64,000 nucleotides of DNA from assembly GCA_029378245.1 (NCBI GenBank), contig JARKIF010000007.1, positions 682,001 through 746,000 of the forward strand. The letters run 5' to 3'. The notes under the pieces were generated by a model. The model had not been told where the DNA came from. It did not search any database and saw nothing but the letters and a program-made list of their open reading frames with translations. The position numbers and the translations under genes are program-made. The stretch is from Roridomyces roridus (Eukaryota; Basidiomycota; Agaricomycetes; Agaricales; Mycenaceae). Positions 1-10,024 of the stretch are shown here, one piece after another. Every line of letters starts with the position of its first letter. Position 1 is the first letter of the stretch.

Positions 1-1749
1 ACGACACCACCAGCGTAATGACAAGCCCCGTCACCAACGCACCGACGTTTCCCGCGAGAGTGGAGTATTGCATCCCCGTCGACGCGATCGTAATCTCGCC
101 GTAAAGGGCCTGGGCCGTTCCCAACCACGCGGCAATTCCCACTGCAAGCCCACCGAGGGCGCCCATGATAGCACCCTCCTTTGACTGTCCGCGCCACGTC
201 ACGGTAAACACGGCGGGGAACACCGCACCCCCGAGCGTCAAGCCCATGACGAGGAAAAGCCAACCCAGATCGATCCCGATGGCGTTCCATATACACGCAA
301 AGACGGCCATCGCGATCCCAAACACGCATATCATCCAATGCGAGACGACGATGAGCTGCTCGGAAGTGGCGTTTGGGACGAGGTATGTCTTGTAAACGTC
401 AAAGGTGAGGATGGAGGATACGGCGATCAGTTCGGCGGATGCGCAGGACGTTACAGCCATGAATAGGACAATGAGCAACGCAACGGCGCCGCTTTTGCCT
501 AGCAAAGCGCTGACAGCAAAAGGACTCGCCAGCCCTTGCGTGATCTGCACCCCCGAAAGCGGATTCGGGTACGTCGGAAACGAGGGGTTGTCAGCGAGGG
601 CTACCGCCGCCAAGCCGAGTGCCGTGGAAAATGTAAAGGGAATTGCGAACCAAGCGAGTCCACCGAGCAAATAAGCGCGCACGGCGGTGGTAGGCCGACT
701 CGCGATGGCGCGTTGCCAGTAGGCCTGGTCGAGGCATACGGTGGCCATACCGGCGTGGAGGATGATCATGCCGAAGACCATGGCACCGTGCGAGTCCAGT
801 GTGAGGTAGGAGCCGTCACGGTTCCCCGCCACGGGCCGTTTGAGCGCGGCAGCTTGTAAGAGGCGGTACATCTCCGACGGTGACCCGATGAGCGGGTTCG
901 TGGTGTAAACGGAAAAAATGAAGTAAAACATGACGATCATGAGGATCGCCGTGTGTGAAAAGTCGCCTGAACGGTGAAGGAATTTTCTTTCGAAGTTGTG
1001 CGTGAGGACTTACAAAGGAAGGTAGCCCTCAACCCACCGAGGACCACATAAACGCATACACCCAGTGGAATCAGGAAAATGGCAGCATAGACGTTCATCC
1101 CCGTCAACGCGTTCACGACTGCACTCCCGCCGAGTAGCAGCTGGCTTGCCACGAACACGCTAAAATACACATGTGCATCAGAATCCCAGGAGGAATACAA
1201 ATACTCACTTGTTCAGCAACGCAAAAAAGATGAAAACTAGATGCGTCCCCTTGCCATACCTCGCATAGATAATCTCCAGATACGTATGACACCTCGGCGC
1301 ATTTTGTTTCACTTTACACGCCAGTACGGCGAAGAGGGAGATCTGCGCGGTTGCGCTGGCGGCATACTGCGGCGGTCAATGGGTGAGAAATTCTCTATCT
1401 AAGACTCGACAGACACGCACCCAAAAAGCCCCGGCCACGCCAAATTGATAAGTCACTGTAGAACTCTGTAACAACGTCGCCGCCCACGTCGCCGCAGAAA
1501 CGACGCCACTGGCTATCAGCCCCGGCTTGACGCTCCGGCTGGCGGTGTTGAATTCCTCGCTTCCTTGAGTTGAGAAGGAGGTGTAGCGGTTCTACGTGGC
1601 GTCAGTTACGTGGCTCAGACTGAAAGGACGAGTCGAAGTACCTGAAGCCATGGGATCTCGAGCATCAACCCGGCGAAGAAGAAGCCAATGCCTACGACGA
1701 CAGCGTAACCCACGCCCACAGGTAAGATTACACTCGAGGACGAAGCCAT
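1..1749 (-). CDS. DUR3: Urea/proton symporter DUR3 (SSS family), 3' end outside window
   Basis: Plasma-membrane urea active transporter of the sodium:solute symporter family. Five exons join cleanly: 1749-1642, 1591-1421, 1366-1209, 1159-1014 and 966 down to the window edge. The start is ATG at 1747-1749 ([12 protein letters not shown]). Exon 2 carries the DUR3 hallmark around [24 protein letters not shown] and AATLLQSS. Exon 4 has [17 protein letters not shown]. Exon 5 has the long hydrophobic stretch with [12 protein letters not shown] and, near the edge, [13 protein letters not shown]. About 515 residues are present; the family is usually about 650-700 residues, so the C-terminus lies upstream of base 1. 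Membrane helices are evident throughout. No frameshifts were seen. Family membership is very likely; urea as substrate is inferred from the family. Confidence 0.93.
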
Positions 1750-2041
1750 CTAATGAGCAGCAGCAAGAGGGGAGGAGAGGAGGCACCCTCCGACCGGAGC
1801 GAGATGCATATATGTAGGAAATAAATGGATGAGATGAGACCATGTGGGTGAGGAAGCGAAGAGGCGGAAAGAATAGAGTCCCTGCCGAGGAAGCCCGCGG
1901 GTGGCGGGCGAACGAACGACCACCAACGGTGAGGATGAAAACTGTAGGCCTGTGCTTGCGAGACCTCTGGTGAAACGGGAAGGCAAGATGCAAGATAATC
2001 AAGGATTGGTCTGGGCCGTGCGAAAACTCGAAACACGTTTC

Positions 2042-3633
2042 TCAATAGCTAGTCATCTCAATCGCAAACGCAACCGCCACTTTCGAGAAACTACAAACCC
2101 GTCAGCTCTCCTCCAAGCACATCTTGAAGCACTCACTGAAGCATATGGTCGAAGGAAAACTCGGGCGACACGTCGATCCGATCGTCAACGGTGTGGATGT
2201 CTTGGCTAGTAGTCAGCGGGGCTCCAGACGTTGGAAACTGGCGCTTACGCGGATTCGTGTTCCTAAACTGCCCCTCCAAAGGATGACACGACTGATAGCC
2301 CGCCCTAGTCCAGCTCATATGGTCACTCCCGGCCCTACCGGGGTAGACGTCTCTGACCCAGGGAATCTCGACTAGACGGGAGCACGTAAGTAAGCGTATA
2401 GAGTAAGAGTAAGGGTATTATTTACTGTATCGGTCGATGAGAAGGACGAGCAGATCCGAGAGGGCGGTGTCGGTCAACGTGCCAATAACGGCGATCTCCT
2501 CGCGCGTGCCGGCCTTGAGCCACGCCTACGGAGAGAGCTGAGTCCGGATAGAGCAGAAAGAGAATGACCCACCGTCATATCAAACTGAATCATGCCTCTG
2601 ACGACCTTTTCCTCGGCTTCGTAGCGTGAAGCAATCGCCAGAGAACCACGAAGACCACCCTTCGATTTGTCGTGAACAAATGAACAGAGGTACAGGACCC
2701 CTTCTTACCTCTTCGCCAGCATAGAAGTGAAACTCGAGCGGCGAAGTGGGGATGTAGTTCGCCACCAAAAGCCCTAACCAAAATCAGCGCTCTCGGTTTG
2801 AAACGGTTTGAAACGAACCTCTAAACGCTTCGAGGATAGTAACGGTTCCCGACCCATCATCCCCAGCACCCGGCGCACGAGCAGAGAAGTTGGCATAATT
2901 CAGGCTGTCGATATGCGCTCCGAGAATCGTGACAGGGTCTGAATCCACTGCACCGGGCGGTGTAATCCGCGCGATCTACGAAAACGTCAACTCGAGTGTT
3001 TGGTGTAAAAAGAAAAGGCTTGCAATGGAAATCTGCTTGAACGGATGCTGGACGGCCTCGATATCAATCAGGGCCTTCAACTCCTCACTCGCAAGCTCAG
3101 CCGTGTAGGTCAAGATCTTGACAAACAACCACTCCGAGCTCTCCTTTCCCGTGTCGGAGTTCCAAGCCCGATTGTGGTAAGAAGTCAAATGCCAGAGGTT
3201 GGCTTTCAGCTCCGCAGTGGTGAGGTGGGGGAACACGGGCTTGACGAGGGTCGAATTTGGTGGTGGGTACGAAAAGTGTTGCTTCGGGGAAGTTCCGAGG
3301 TGAGGGGTGTCGGTTCTACGCGAGAGACTCAAGATAAAGTAGGTGACAAGGTAAAAGAACGCACATATCCATAAAGTCCAGACCCTGCGCCTTGAGCTCG
3401 AGTTTTTCTGCCTCCGTCATCCATTGCTGCTCAGCTGTGCCGTCCGTGGGAATAAATTCGACCAGGCGGAGTGCATTGGAGTCAAAAGAAAGACCTATCG
3501 GGACGCATGAGGTCTTGCAAGTTGGTGACTCCCGATCTGACTCACCTTGGGAAGTCTCGAAGGGGACTTGGTCATTCTGCGCTTTCGTGAAAGCGGCGAG
3601 AGCAAGTGTGAGGGTGAAAGCTAGCAGTCGCAT
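2042..3633 (-). CDS. Secreted M28 zinc leucyl aminopeptidase
   Basis: Extracellular metallo-aminopeptidase of family M28 (fungal leucyl-aminopeptidase type), releasing N-terminal residues from peptides. The start ATG at 3631-3633 opens a signal peptide ([18 protein letters not shown]). Then come a propeptide-like part, the motif [18 protein letters not shown], the zinc-site segment GAHIDSLN...[18 protein letters not shown] (catalytic Glu), [19 protein letters not shown] and the distal [16 protein letters not shown], ending [15 protein letters not shown] and stop at 2042-2044. Several short introns are needed. One follows DRY near 2420 and the last follows HMLQ near 2130; both have GT...AG ends and keep frame. 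All expected zinc ligands (H, D, E, D, H) appear to be present. It is transcribed in the same direction as DUR3, 292 bp away. Confidence 0.9.
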
Positions 3634-3867
3634 CTTGCACCTTCCACGGGAGATTGGCCAATTTGGGCCGCGCTTTAAGAGTGACTGCGCGGACTGCGCC
3701 GCGTGATGGTGAAACTGTGCATCATGTCGATCAAACTTCTTTGATCTGTGTATCACTCTGGCCGGCCAGGGCGCGCCGCCTGGTCAAGGTGACGTTTCAC
3801 GAGCGAACGATTCACTTACTGCAACAATGAGCTTCAAGACGGACAAAGAATAATTTTTTATCGGGGA

Positions 3868-3930
3868 CATTGAGAACGCGAAAGCGGCAAAGAAAGATGC
3901 AAATGGCTCGCTGCCTTGAGACGTCGATCG
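3868..3930 (-). repeat. Copy of the conserved upstream block of the small-protein gene family
   Basis: On the minus strand this reads GTCTCAAGGCAG, then a TTTGCATC-like word, a CTTTC..CGCTTTC stretch and a CAATG/CCC end. The same succession precedes the small genes at 27809, 28370 and 10576, and its first part recurs at 26907. Here no family coding exon follows; the next gene is the aminopeptidase, whose ATG is about 235 bp downstream. It is probably a relic of a lost family member, or a promoter-type element shared by duplication. Confidence 0.5.
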
Positions 3931-4082
3931 AACGTCGACGAAAAAATAAGTAGACATTGAGTCGTGAGATGTGGATACCCAAATTCCGCATGCAAGGCCA
4001 GGCTTGAAACAGGAAGTAAACGAATCCCAAGGCGGAGAAGAAAACGGCGATTTTACATCAGCAGAAAATGCACTTGGATACG

Positions 4083-4952
4083 TAGCTCGGGTAGTTCTCC
4101 GGAGCCCCGGTAGCTGGGTAGCCAAGTACCCCTCTACTAGGCTCCTGGTAGCCACCTGCCAATGCCCGGTAGCTCTCAGTAGCTCGAGCTACCAGCGCGA
4201 CTAGGCAGGGTCGCCCAATAATGAACAATTAATTGGATTGCAAAAGAGAAACTTCTACGGTGTTCCAAAGCTAGGGAGGAATTTTTGACATTTGTCAGGG
4301 GCAGGATTCGAACGGGAGACCTCCGGTAAATAACAATCTCTATGATCAGACAACTAAACTACTAGACTAATTGAGCTTGCCAAAGTCCGAGAAAAGCTGG
4401 ATAACAGGGTGCCACCTGTGTTGGCACTTGCAACTTGCAAGTAATTCCCTTGCTCTACTGACTCATTCTCGGAACATGCACATATTTGATTTCTGTCTGA
4501 CACCGGTCTTGTTATTGGGTGGGAGAGTCAAAACTGACTCAAAAGTCAATCAAATCTGCGTGGCCTAAGTGGTTCAAGACTTGAACTTGTTGTGAGTGTG
4601 ACTTGCTCTTCATTGACAAGTAGTTTTTTTTTTTTTTGGGTTTTTTTTTTGGAAATTGAATCACTACAAGCACTCTATGAACATTGCAGTATTTATGAGC
4701 TCTGTCACACCACTTGTGTTGTATTTCAACAGCTCACCAAAAGCTCACCATCTCAGACTGGGTGCTACTGAGCACTCTGCACAAGTCTACCAGTTCTACT
4801 GACTTCAGGGGAGGGTCTATTAGGTGCTACTAAGCACTGAGTGAAGAGCTACTGCTGCTACCAGGCTACAAACCAGAAGCTACTGAAGCTACCAAGGGCT
4901 ACCAGGCATCTCACCCAATTCTACCAGGGCTCCTGCAGCTACCCGAGCTATC
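4083..4952. mobile_element. Non-autonomous TIR element (MITE-like)
   Basis: The two ends are imperfect inverted repeats of about 37 bp. The left end starts TAGCTCGGGTAG (4083-4094); the right end finishes CTACCCGAGCTA (4941-4952). Both then share GGAGCCC and a GGTAG word at similar spacing. Inside each end are many further GGTAGC / GCTACC words in opposite orientation left versus right. If the outermost TA is a target duplication, the inverted repeat proper begins GCTCGGGTAG, as in TA-targeting Tc1/mariner-type elements. No transposase frame is visible, so it would be non-autonomous. Confidence 0.55.
4291..4379 (-). other. tRNA-like sequence (degenerate tRNA or tRNA-derived SINE fragment)
   Basis: The minus strand carries an A-box-like AAGCTCAATTAG near 4378 and a near-perfect B-box GTTCGAATCC near 4300, about 60 bp apart, as in a tRNA gene. 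The anticodon, T and acceptor stems do not pair well, and no T-loop/stem set of 5 bp can be formed. A functional tRNA is therefore unlikely. It lies inside the 870-bp inverted-repeat element. Confidence 0.4.
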
Positions 4953-5168
4953 AAACAATGAGTGGCAGCTACTGTGCAAAAAACTTTTTCCTGATGTAAG
5001 GAATGGTGCCAACCAAAAGGAGCGCGTTCATCCTCAGGCAGGCGCCTTCTCTTGTGCCCTGCACAATGTTTCGCTTGAATTGTCGACTTTTTATGGAAGT
5101 TTGGAGCGAGAGGTAGAGGCGGCCACCGAGGCAGTTGTAGTCGCATCATCTCCACCACTCTTTTTGCT

Positions 5169-5272
5169 CTAATCATTCCGGGTCGTGAGACAAGTCCCGA
5201 GTGTGGTAGAGAAAAATCGGCCTCGAAGAGGCCTGCGGGTATATTGCGTGCGCGTGGGTGGAGCCGGATAGG
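5169..5272 (-). repeat. Split direct repeat B2 of the Ngaro element
   Basis: 104 bp starting CTAATCATTCCGGG on the plus strand. It reads identical to 5722-5825 through GGAGCCGGATAGG. It forms the 3' terminus of the element in its sense direction and abuts host coding sequence at 5168. Confidence 0.9.
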
Positions 5273-5341
5273 CGTAAGCTACGAACTATTGAGTTCTACA
5301 TACTGTAATTAAGGTGTGGGTAAATAGAATATTAGGGTGGG

Positions 5342-5721
5342 AGACTGAAAAGTGCAGTACTGGCGAGACAGTGTGAGGTATATAATGAGAAAGGTAAAGA
5401 GCGGCGTACCTGGCGAGACAGTGTGAGAGCTGAGGTTGCTAACCGTCTCGCCAGGATTTAAATATGCGATCGGGGCTGAAACGAGTGCCCCTCGGAATTT
5501 GACCTGCAACGGCGGGAGGTCAATTGCGTCGCCTGCGGGCGAATGCTGCGTGATAACTCACCCTGGGAGTCTGACCCTTGGACCCTGCGGGGTGGCCAGT
5601 CTCCCGCGTCCTACTTTCGACCCTGCGGGGTGAGGACGCGCGGGTGAGCGTGCGGTGCGAAAGGGGTAGCTTTTGGCTTACCATCATGATTAGACTTGAG
5701 TAAACAGTAGTTTAAACTCGA
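5342..5721 (-). repeat. Split direct repeat A2 of the Ngaro element
   Basis: 380 bp, AGACTGAAAAGTGCAG through TTTAAACTCGA, matching 10025-10404 base for base as read. It contains two internal copies of CTGGCGAGACAGTGTGAG and two of GACCCTGCGGGGTG. It abuts B1 directly at 5721/5722, the internal junction that templates the circular intermediate. Confidence 0.9.
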
Positions 5722-5825
5722 CTAATCATTCCGGGTCGTGAGACAAGTCCCGAGTGTGGTAGAGAAAAATCGGCCTCGAAGAGGCCTGCGGGTATATTGC
5801 GTGCGCGTGGGTGGAGCCGGATAGG
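5722..5825 (-). repeat. Split direct repeat B1 of the Ngaro element
   Basis: 104 bp copy of 5169-5272, placed between the recombinase ORF (stop at 5882) and repeat A2. After GGATAGG the two B copies diverge at once, which fixes the repeat end. Confidence 0.9.
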
Positions 5826-5881
5826 CTAAAGAGGTAAAGAGAGAAAAAATTGATATGAAGATGGAGAGGCGATCCCGCGCG

Positions 5882-6856
5882 CTAGCGGTTGCGAGCATGC
5901 AGCATAGCCTGCAGGAGCACAGGGTGCTTCCTGACGTAGATCTGGAAGGTGTCGGATGCCCAACGACCTGAGGCGCGAATGATCTCCGGAGATACACCAT
6001 CCTCCGCAAGAGCAGTAGCGCCACCGGCACGCATTGACTGGCCGGCAATGCGGGTGTCTGGGAACAGACGTCGCAAGCGTTGCATGAACCAGGCCCGCTT
6101 CGGTACCTGGCCATCTCCTCGAACCCACAGGAAGGGGTTCAAGGGGTGCAGGCGGTCGCGAGAGGTCAGGTACCTCCGAAAGTGTTGGAGGGCGTCGGCG
6201 TTCGCAATGATTATGTGGCTGCCCTCGAAGGTGGTGTCGGCTTTGTGCGCGGGTAGCCAGTATTCGTATTTGTCGACGGCGACGGACGTGGACACGCGCT
6301 GTGTCCACTTGCGCGGGTTTCGCAGTTTGGGGTTGTCAGGCATCGTCAACTCGCCCAAACGGTGCAGGGCGTAGAAGCCCGAGAACAGCGTCGCGATGAA
6401 GAGAAGGTCGTCATGGGAGGGGGAAGCAGGGAGTTGACTCGCGGCGTGTTGTAGGTCATGCCGAGATAGCGGGGATTTTCGCTTCGTGGCCGTGCCACGT
6501 AGGCGTTTGCATCCTTGCAACGCGCGAGTGACGAGCGGCCCCTTCCTGATCTCGCGTACGTTTGGGAAGTGGGGTTCGAGTTGGTTGCAGATGCCGGAGA
6601 GGTAGGAGTCGACAGAGCTGGGGTTGATATGATGGCACATGTACACCGTGTAGTACGCGAGTGTTCGTGCCGTGGGCTCAATGGGATATTCGTGAGAAGT
6701 GCAAAATTGAATGTAAGAGTTAAGTGCGGAACCGTACGTTTGCGCCGTTGACGTATCAATGGCGGCGCCTAGTGCAACGGACAATGCGTGTGCAAGCCGC
6801 TGCTCTGTCCAGACCTCCCGCGTAGGTTGCCTGGACTTGACGTGCGATGTGATCAT
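5882..6856 (-). CDS. Tyrosine recombinase of the Ngaro element
   Basis: 324-residue site-specific recombinase that would integrate the circular DNA form. The N-terminal half is a SAM-like core-binding region (TAQTYGSALNSYIQFC...). The catalytic half has the first Arg in LHRLGEL, a Lys-bearing beta region, the box-II segment GQSMRAGGATALAEDG, then GRWASDTFQIYVRKHP with the nucleophile Tyr. In box II the usual His of HxxR is Gln (QSMR), an unusual replacement in an otherwise intact protein. Its ATG overlaps the RT stop as ATGA (6856-6853), suggesting translation by termination-reinitiation. Confidence 0.9.
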   Translation of the reverse strand: MITSHVKSRQPTREVWTEQRLAHALSVALGAAIDTSTAQTYGSALNSYIQFCTSHEYPIEPTARTLAYYTVYMCHHINPSSVDSYLSGICNQLEPHFPNVREIRKGPLVTRALQGCKRLRGTATKRKSPLSRHDLQHAASQLPASPSHDDLLFIATLFSGFYALHRLGELTMPDNPKLRNPRKWTQRVSTSVAVDKYEYWLPAHKADTTFEGSHIIIANADALQHFRRYLTSRDRLHPLNPFLWVRGDGQVPKRAWFMQRLRRLFPDTRIAGQSMRAGGATALAEDGVSPEIIRASGRWASDTFQIYVRKHPVLLQAMLHARNR

Positions 6857-8835
6857 GATGATGCAGCCCCCAACGGCTCCTGTGGGGGTTGAAACGGTCG
6901 GATGACGAGTCCGGGCGCATAGCGCTTTGCGTCAAGAGGGTTATTCCGCGAGATGGCGTCGGCCACGGAATTGTCGTCACCAGCGACATGCAGGACACGC
7001 AAGTCGACATTATATTTGATCAGGTCGTCGACGGCGGTCCGGAGGATGGGGTTGTAGGCTGGTTTCGCGCGAAGCGTATTGAAGACGTTCACCGTGTTCT
7101 GATTGTCGGTAAATATCGCCAGCCGGAAACGGGTCGATGCATCCGTGTTGGCAAGGATGTTGGTGCAGTACCAACGCAGTGCTGACGCGACGCACAACGC
7201 CTCAAAAAAGAAGATGGTGTCAGTCGGCGGTTCAGACGGCACGGGAGAATAGAAGCCTAGCAGACGCTCAGGCACCCAAAAACCCATACCAGCCAACGAT
7301 GCATCGCAGTACATCGTCGCGTGAGCCTCTTCGTGAGGATCCCAGTCCAATGCTTGGAGCAGCAGCGTGCCGTTCGAGCGCTGCAAATGCTCGAGGCACC
7401 AGTGCAGGTCTGCTTTCACGGCGTTGTTGATCGTAACGCCGGCGTGCATGCGCGTGAACCCGGAGATCTTGTCGTACACATTAGACAACGCGGGTCGGAG
7501 CAGCACGTACATGTTGAAGGCCCAATTCAGCCACCCTGCCAAAATCAGGAACTCGCGTAGCGTTCTGCGACGCGACGGCGTGTTGATGAAGTCCTGTAGC
7601 CACTGCTCGAGTTCGGCTTTGGAGTCGGCAGGCAGGGTAATTGTCATGGCGTTCGGGTCGATGTGAAAGCCAATGACCGTGAGGGAAGTGCCGTGAACCT
7701 GCTTCTTCTCCTTGTGGGGGATGCCGAGGAAGTCCCAGAGGAGGAGGAGTTGAACTTGCTTGCTGGGCATGTACTTCTCATATGGCTCATAATAAAGAAG
7801 GTTAGATTCAAGTTCCCAGCCAAAGGAATCGTCGACGTAGCAGAAGATGTCCGGAAGCAGCTTGACAAACAACGCCACCCAGATCACCAGTCCCATCACC
7901 GACGCCCACAGTCTCGGAGACCCGCGATTCCCGAACGTGGCGCACCAGTCGACGTTGCGCTGCAGAGGTCCGTTGGATTGCTTAGCGGCAAACTCCGCCT
8001 TCGTCGGTACGTTGGAGGTCACAACCTGCTTGATCTGCGCTAACGGGTGCATCGGCAGGAGGCGAAACGCCTCAGCAACGTCCGACTTCCACATAACCAA
8101 CTTCGCACTTGGATGCTTTCGACGGAAAGCAAGTAGCGCGGGCACGAATTGTTGCATAGTGTCCAAGCGAGGGCCCTTGGCCTGAGCCCCGTCGACCATG
8201 GTGTTCTGCGCGAACTCGCCATAGCTCTGGTGGGATACGAGTCGCAGGTCGTCGGAGTGCGGTTTGGGAACGGCAATGACAGGCGTGCTGTACATGCCAG
8301 GGAGTAGGTCTGGGCCAAAGGTAGCCGAGAATCTACTCTTCTGCACCTCGACGTCACGTTGACCACTGATAAAGTCGCGTTCGCGATCCGACGCCGGCGT
8401 CACAAAGGCATCGTCATGCGTTAGCGGGTAGCCTTCGTCGTGCCGAGTGTTCATGAAGGGCCAGAACCCCTCACGTAGACCCTGCAGGACCGAGCGAACG
8501 AATGGCTGATTCGGGTGCCGCCTCAGAAGGCTCTCAAGGCGGTCGACCCTGATGACTTGTGGAACCTGGAAAAGGTCTGCATGGGTTGATATGGTCTGCA
8601 CGGCGACTTTGTTGGCAAATTCGCGCGCAGACGGGCGGGGCAACGGTTCGTCCTCTTCCGTGTACCGCGCCGTGCGGCTGTACGAGGCTGGCTGACTCGT
8701 CTTCCAGCCCATTCCCCGCATGTACTGTGGTAAGTAGCATGCATCGTCCTGCTCCCCATCGTCAACAACGGGGAACTCCGCGAACGACCTTGCGAACGCG
8801 GGTGCCGCCGCCTCGAGTCGAGTCGGCGGGCACAT
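6853..8835 (-). CDS. Reverse transcriptase / RNase H of the Ngaro element
   Basis: About 660 residues from the ATG at 8833-8835, which lies 7 bases after the gag stop. The reverse transcriptase domain includes KSDVAEAFRLLPMHP, NRGSPRLWASVMG and the catalytic FCYVDDSFG (about residue 332). The RNase H domain follows with YCDAS, FFEALC, FTDNQNTVN and VAGDDNSVADAISR, so its acidic residues are present (from about residue 508). No methyltransferase-like domain is seen, which fits Ngaro more than DIRS1. The frame stays open far upstream of 8835 across gag. That part is taken to be a chance overlap, although a frameshifted gag-pol cannot be excluded. Confidence 0.9.
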   Translation of the reverse strand: MCPPTRLEAAAPAFARSFAEFPVVDDGEQDDACYLPQYMRGMGWKTSQPASYSRTARYTEEDEPLPRPSAREFANKVAVQTISTHADLFQVPQVIRVDRLESLLRRHPNQPFVRSVLQGLREGFWPFMNTRHDEGYPLTHDDAFVTPASDRERDFISGQRDVEVQKSRFSATFGPDLLPGMYSTPVIAVPKPHSDDLRLVSHQSYGEFAQNTMVDGAQAKGPRLDTMQQFVPALLAFRRKHPSAKLVMWKSDVAEAFRLLPMHPLAQIKQVVTSNVPTKAEFAAKQSNGPLQRNVDWCATFGNRGSPRLWASVMGLVIWVALFVKLLPDIFCYVDDSFGWELESNLLYYEPYEKYMPSKQVQLLLLWDFLGIPHKEKKQVHGTSLTVIGFHIDPNAMTITLPADSKAELEQWLQDFINTPSRRRTLREFLILAGWLNWAFNMYVLLRPALSNVYDKISGFTRMHAGVTINNAVKADLHWCLEHLQRSNGTLLLQALDWDPHEEAHATMYCDASLAGMGFWVPERLLGFYSPVPSEPPTDTIFFFEALCVASALRWYCTNILANTDASTRFRLAIFTDNQNTVNVFNTLRAKPAYNPILRTAVDDLIKYNVDLRVLHVAGDDNSVADAISRNNPLDAKRYAPGLVIRPFQPPQEPLGAASS

Positions 8836-8842
8836 CGTCGCC

Positions 8843-9982
8843 TCAAGCCTCCTGCTGTCGTTCGGGGCATTGCTTGACGGTGTGAGTTTTGCTCTTACAA
8901 CGGTGGCAGACATGCTGGAATCTGCAGACCTCGCGGTCGCAGCTGCTGAAGTTGTAGTTGCGGCAGACTTCAGTCCGCTTGTTCTGTTTCCCTTTGGAAC
9001 CAGAGTTAGAACCGTTCGGGGGAGTAGAGGTTGCAGGGACAACGTGCGTCCCCCCGGCGGACAAGTGGGCATTCTCACAGGCCCTGAGCCTGTAGATGTC
9101 GCTGAACAGTATGCCGTGGTTTTGACCGATGACGTTCCTCGCGGCACGGTCGTAGTTGAGGACACGGTAGTGGAACGAATGGTGCCAACTGGCAAAGAGG
9201 TCGTGCATGTGGTTTGCGTAGGTCTCGAGCTCAAGGTTACGGCCCCTGAAAGCAAAGTTGACAGCCCGTTCGTAGAGTCGCCAAGCGATGATCCAGTCGC
9301 CGTGGTTGGTGATGCGCGACACCACTTTAGGTTTCTTGATCTCGAGCTGGTGTTCCCCGATGACAACATGCTGGGCCTCGTCCGGCTCGACCGCGAACTG
9401 GCCGGCGATAACGGCGTCGAGGTCGACGAACCGATCGAGGAGGACGTCTCTCCAGAGGCTGTCTGGGAACGCTGGCTTACGTAGGTCGACGCTGGCAAGC
9501 CGAATAGACTCTTTGACGTCGAGTGAGTAGGCTTCCACTTGCCGGACGACGCTGAGGTGCTGGGCTGAGTACTGCAACTCTTGGAGGAGTTTGTCGGTTT
9601 CGTCCGCCCATGCGACTGATTTGGGGTCGAACCGGCCGCGTTTGGAGGGAGCGGAGTCGTCATCAATCTCGTCACGACCGTGCTTGGCTCCGGAGGATCC
9701 ACCTCCATTGCCATCGGGTCCGTTGAGCCCATCACCTTCGCGGCCAAGGTTTCCCCCGCCGCGCTCCAGTTGTGCGGCATGGCTGTCGACCTGTACCATG
9801 TACGGTTGTAGGACGGTGTCTCCGTCATACGAGAGTTCGAGGTCGGCACAGATAGACTTGGCCTTGGTATCGAGTTGGACCAAGGTCTGGAGCCGCCCGA
9901 GTTTACCGTCGAGGTATTCTTGGACGATGGCCTGGAGGGCGGCGGTATGTTCTTCGGAGAAAGTAGACGCCCCATCAGACAT
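8843..9982 (-). CDS. Gag-like nucleic-acid-binding protein of the Ngaro element
   Basis: 379 residues, starting MSDGASTFSEEH. The N-terminal part is probably helical, followed by an acidic/Gly-rich linker. The C-terminus has two zinc-binding motifs: a CCCH-like C-x7-C-x4-C-x3-H beginning CRNYNFSSC, then a zinc knuckle C-x2-C-x4-H-x4-C (CHRCKSKTHTVKQC). This is the expected position and domain make-up of a gag/nucleocapsid protein. The ATG is 43 bases inside repeat A1, so the promoter probably lies in the A repeat. Confidence 0.85.
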   Translation of the reverse strand: MSDGASTFSEEHTAALQAIVQEYLDGKLGRLQTLVQLDTKAKSICADLELSYDGDTVLQPYMVQVDSHAAQLERGGGNLGREGDGLNGPDGNGGGSSGAKHGRDEIDDDSAPSKRGRFDPKSVAWADETDKLLQELQYSAQHLSVVRQVEAYSLDVKESIRLASVDLRKPAFPDSLWRDVLLDRFVDLDAVIAGQFAVEPDEAQHVVIGEHQLEIKKPKVVSRITNHGDWIIAWRLYERAVNFAFRGRNLELETYANHMHDLFASWHHSFHYRVLNYDRAARNVIGQNHGILFSDIYRLRACENAHLSAGGTHVVPATSTPPNGSNSGSKGKQNKRTEVCRNYNFSSCDREVCRFQHVCHRCKSKTHTVKQCPERQQEA

Positions 9983-10024
9983 AGCGAGTAGATGAGATTT
10001 AGATGGAATATAGTATATTCAAGT

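Larger units (their letters stand above)
3634..5090. other. Repeat-rich intergenic stretch
   Basis: No convincing gene. It holds a relic of the small-gene upstream block (3868-3930), an 870-bp element with inverted ends (4083-4952), a tRNA-like sequence inside it and a T-rich tract near 4622-4650. Open frames on the minus strand across 3784-4155 run through the repeat and resemble nothing. Confidence 0.6.

Noticed and set aside
4291..4379. Functional tRNA gene
   Set aside because: A and B boxes are there but stems do not pair; treated as tRNA-like only.
5436..5633. 65-residue frame repeated identically at 10119-10316
   Set aside because: Lies within the A repeats of the Ngaro element, so its identity comes from repeat homogenisation, not coding selection.
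8836..9975. Long in-frame N-terminal extension of the RT frame
   Set aside because: Overlaps gag in another frame and reads as Ser/Thr/Pro low-complexity; the RT more likely starts at 8835. A frameshift fusion was kept as an alternative only.
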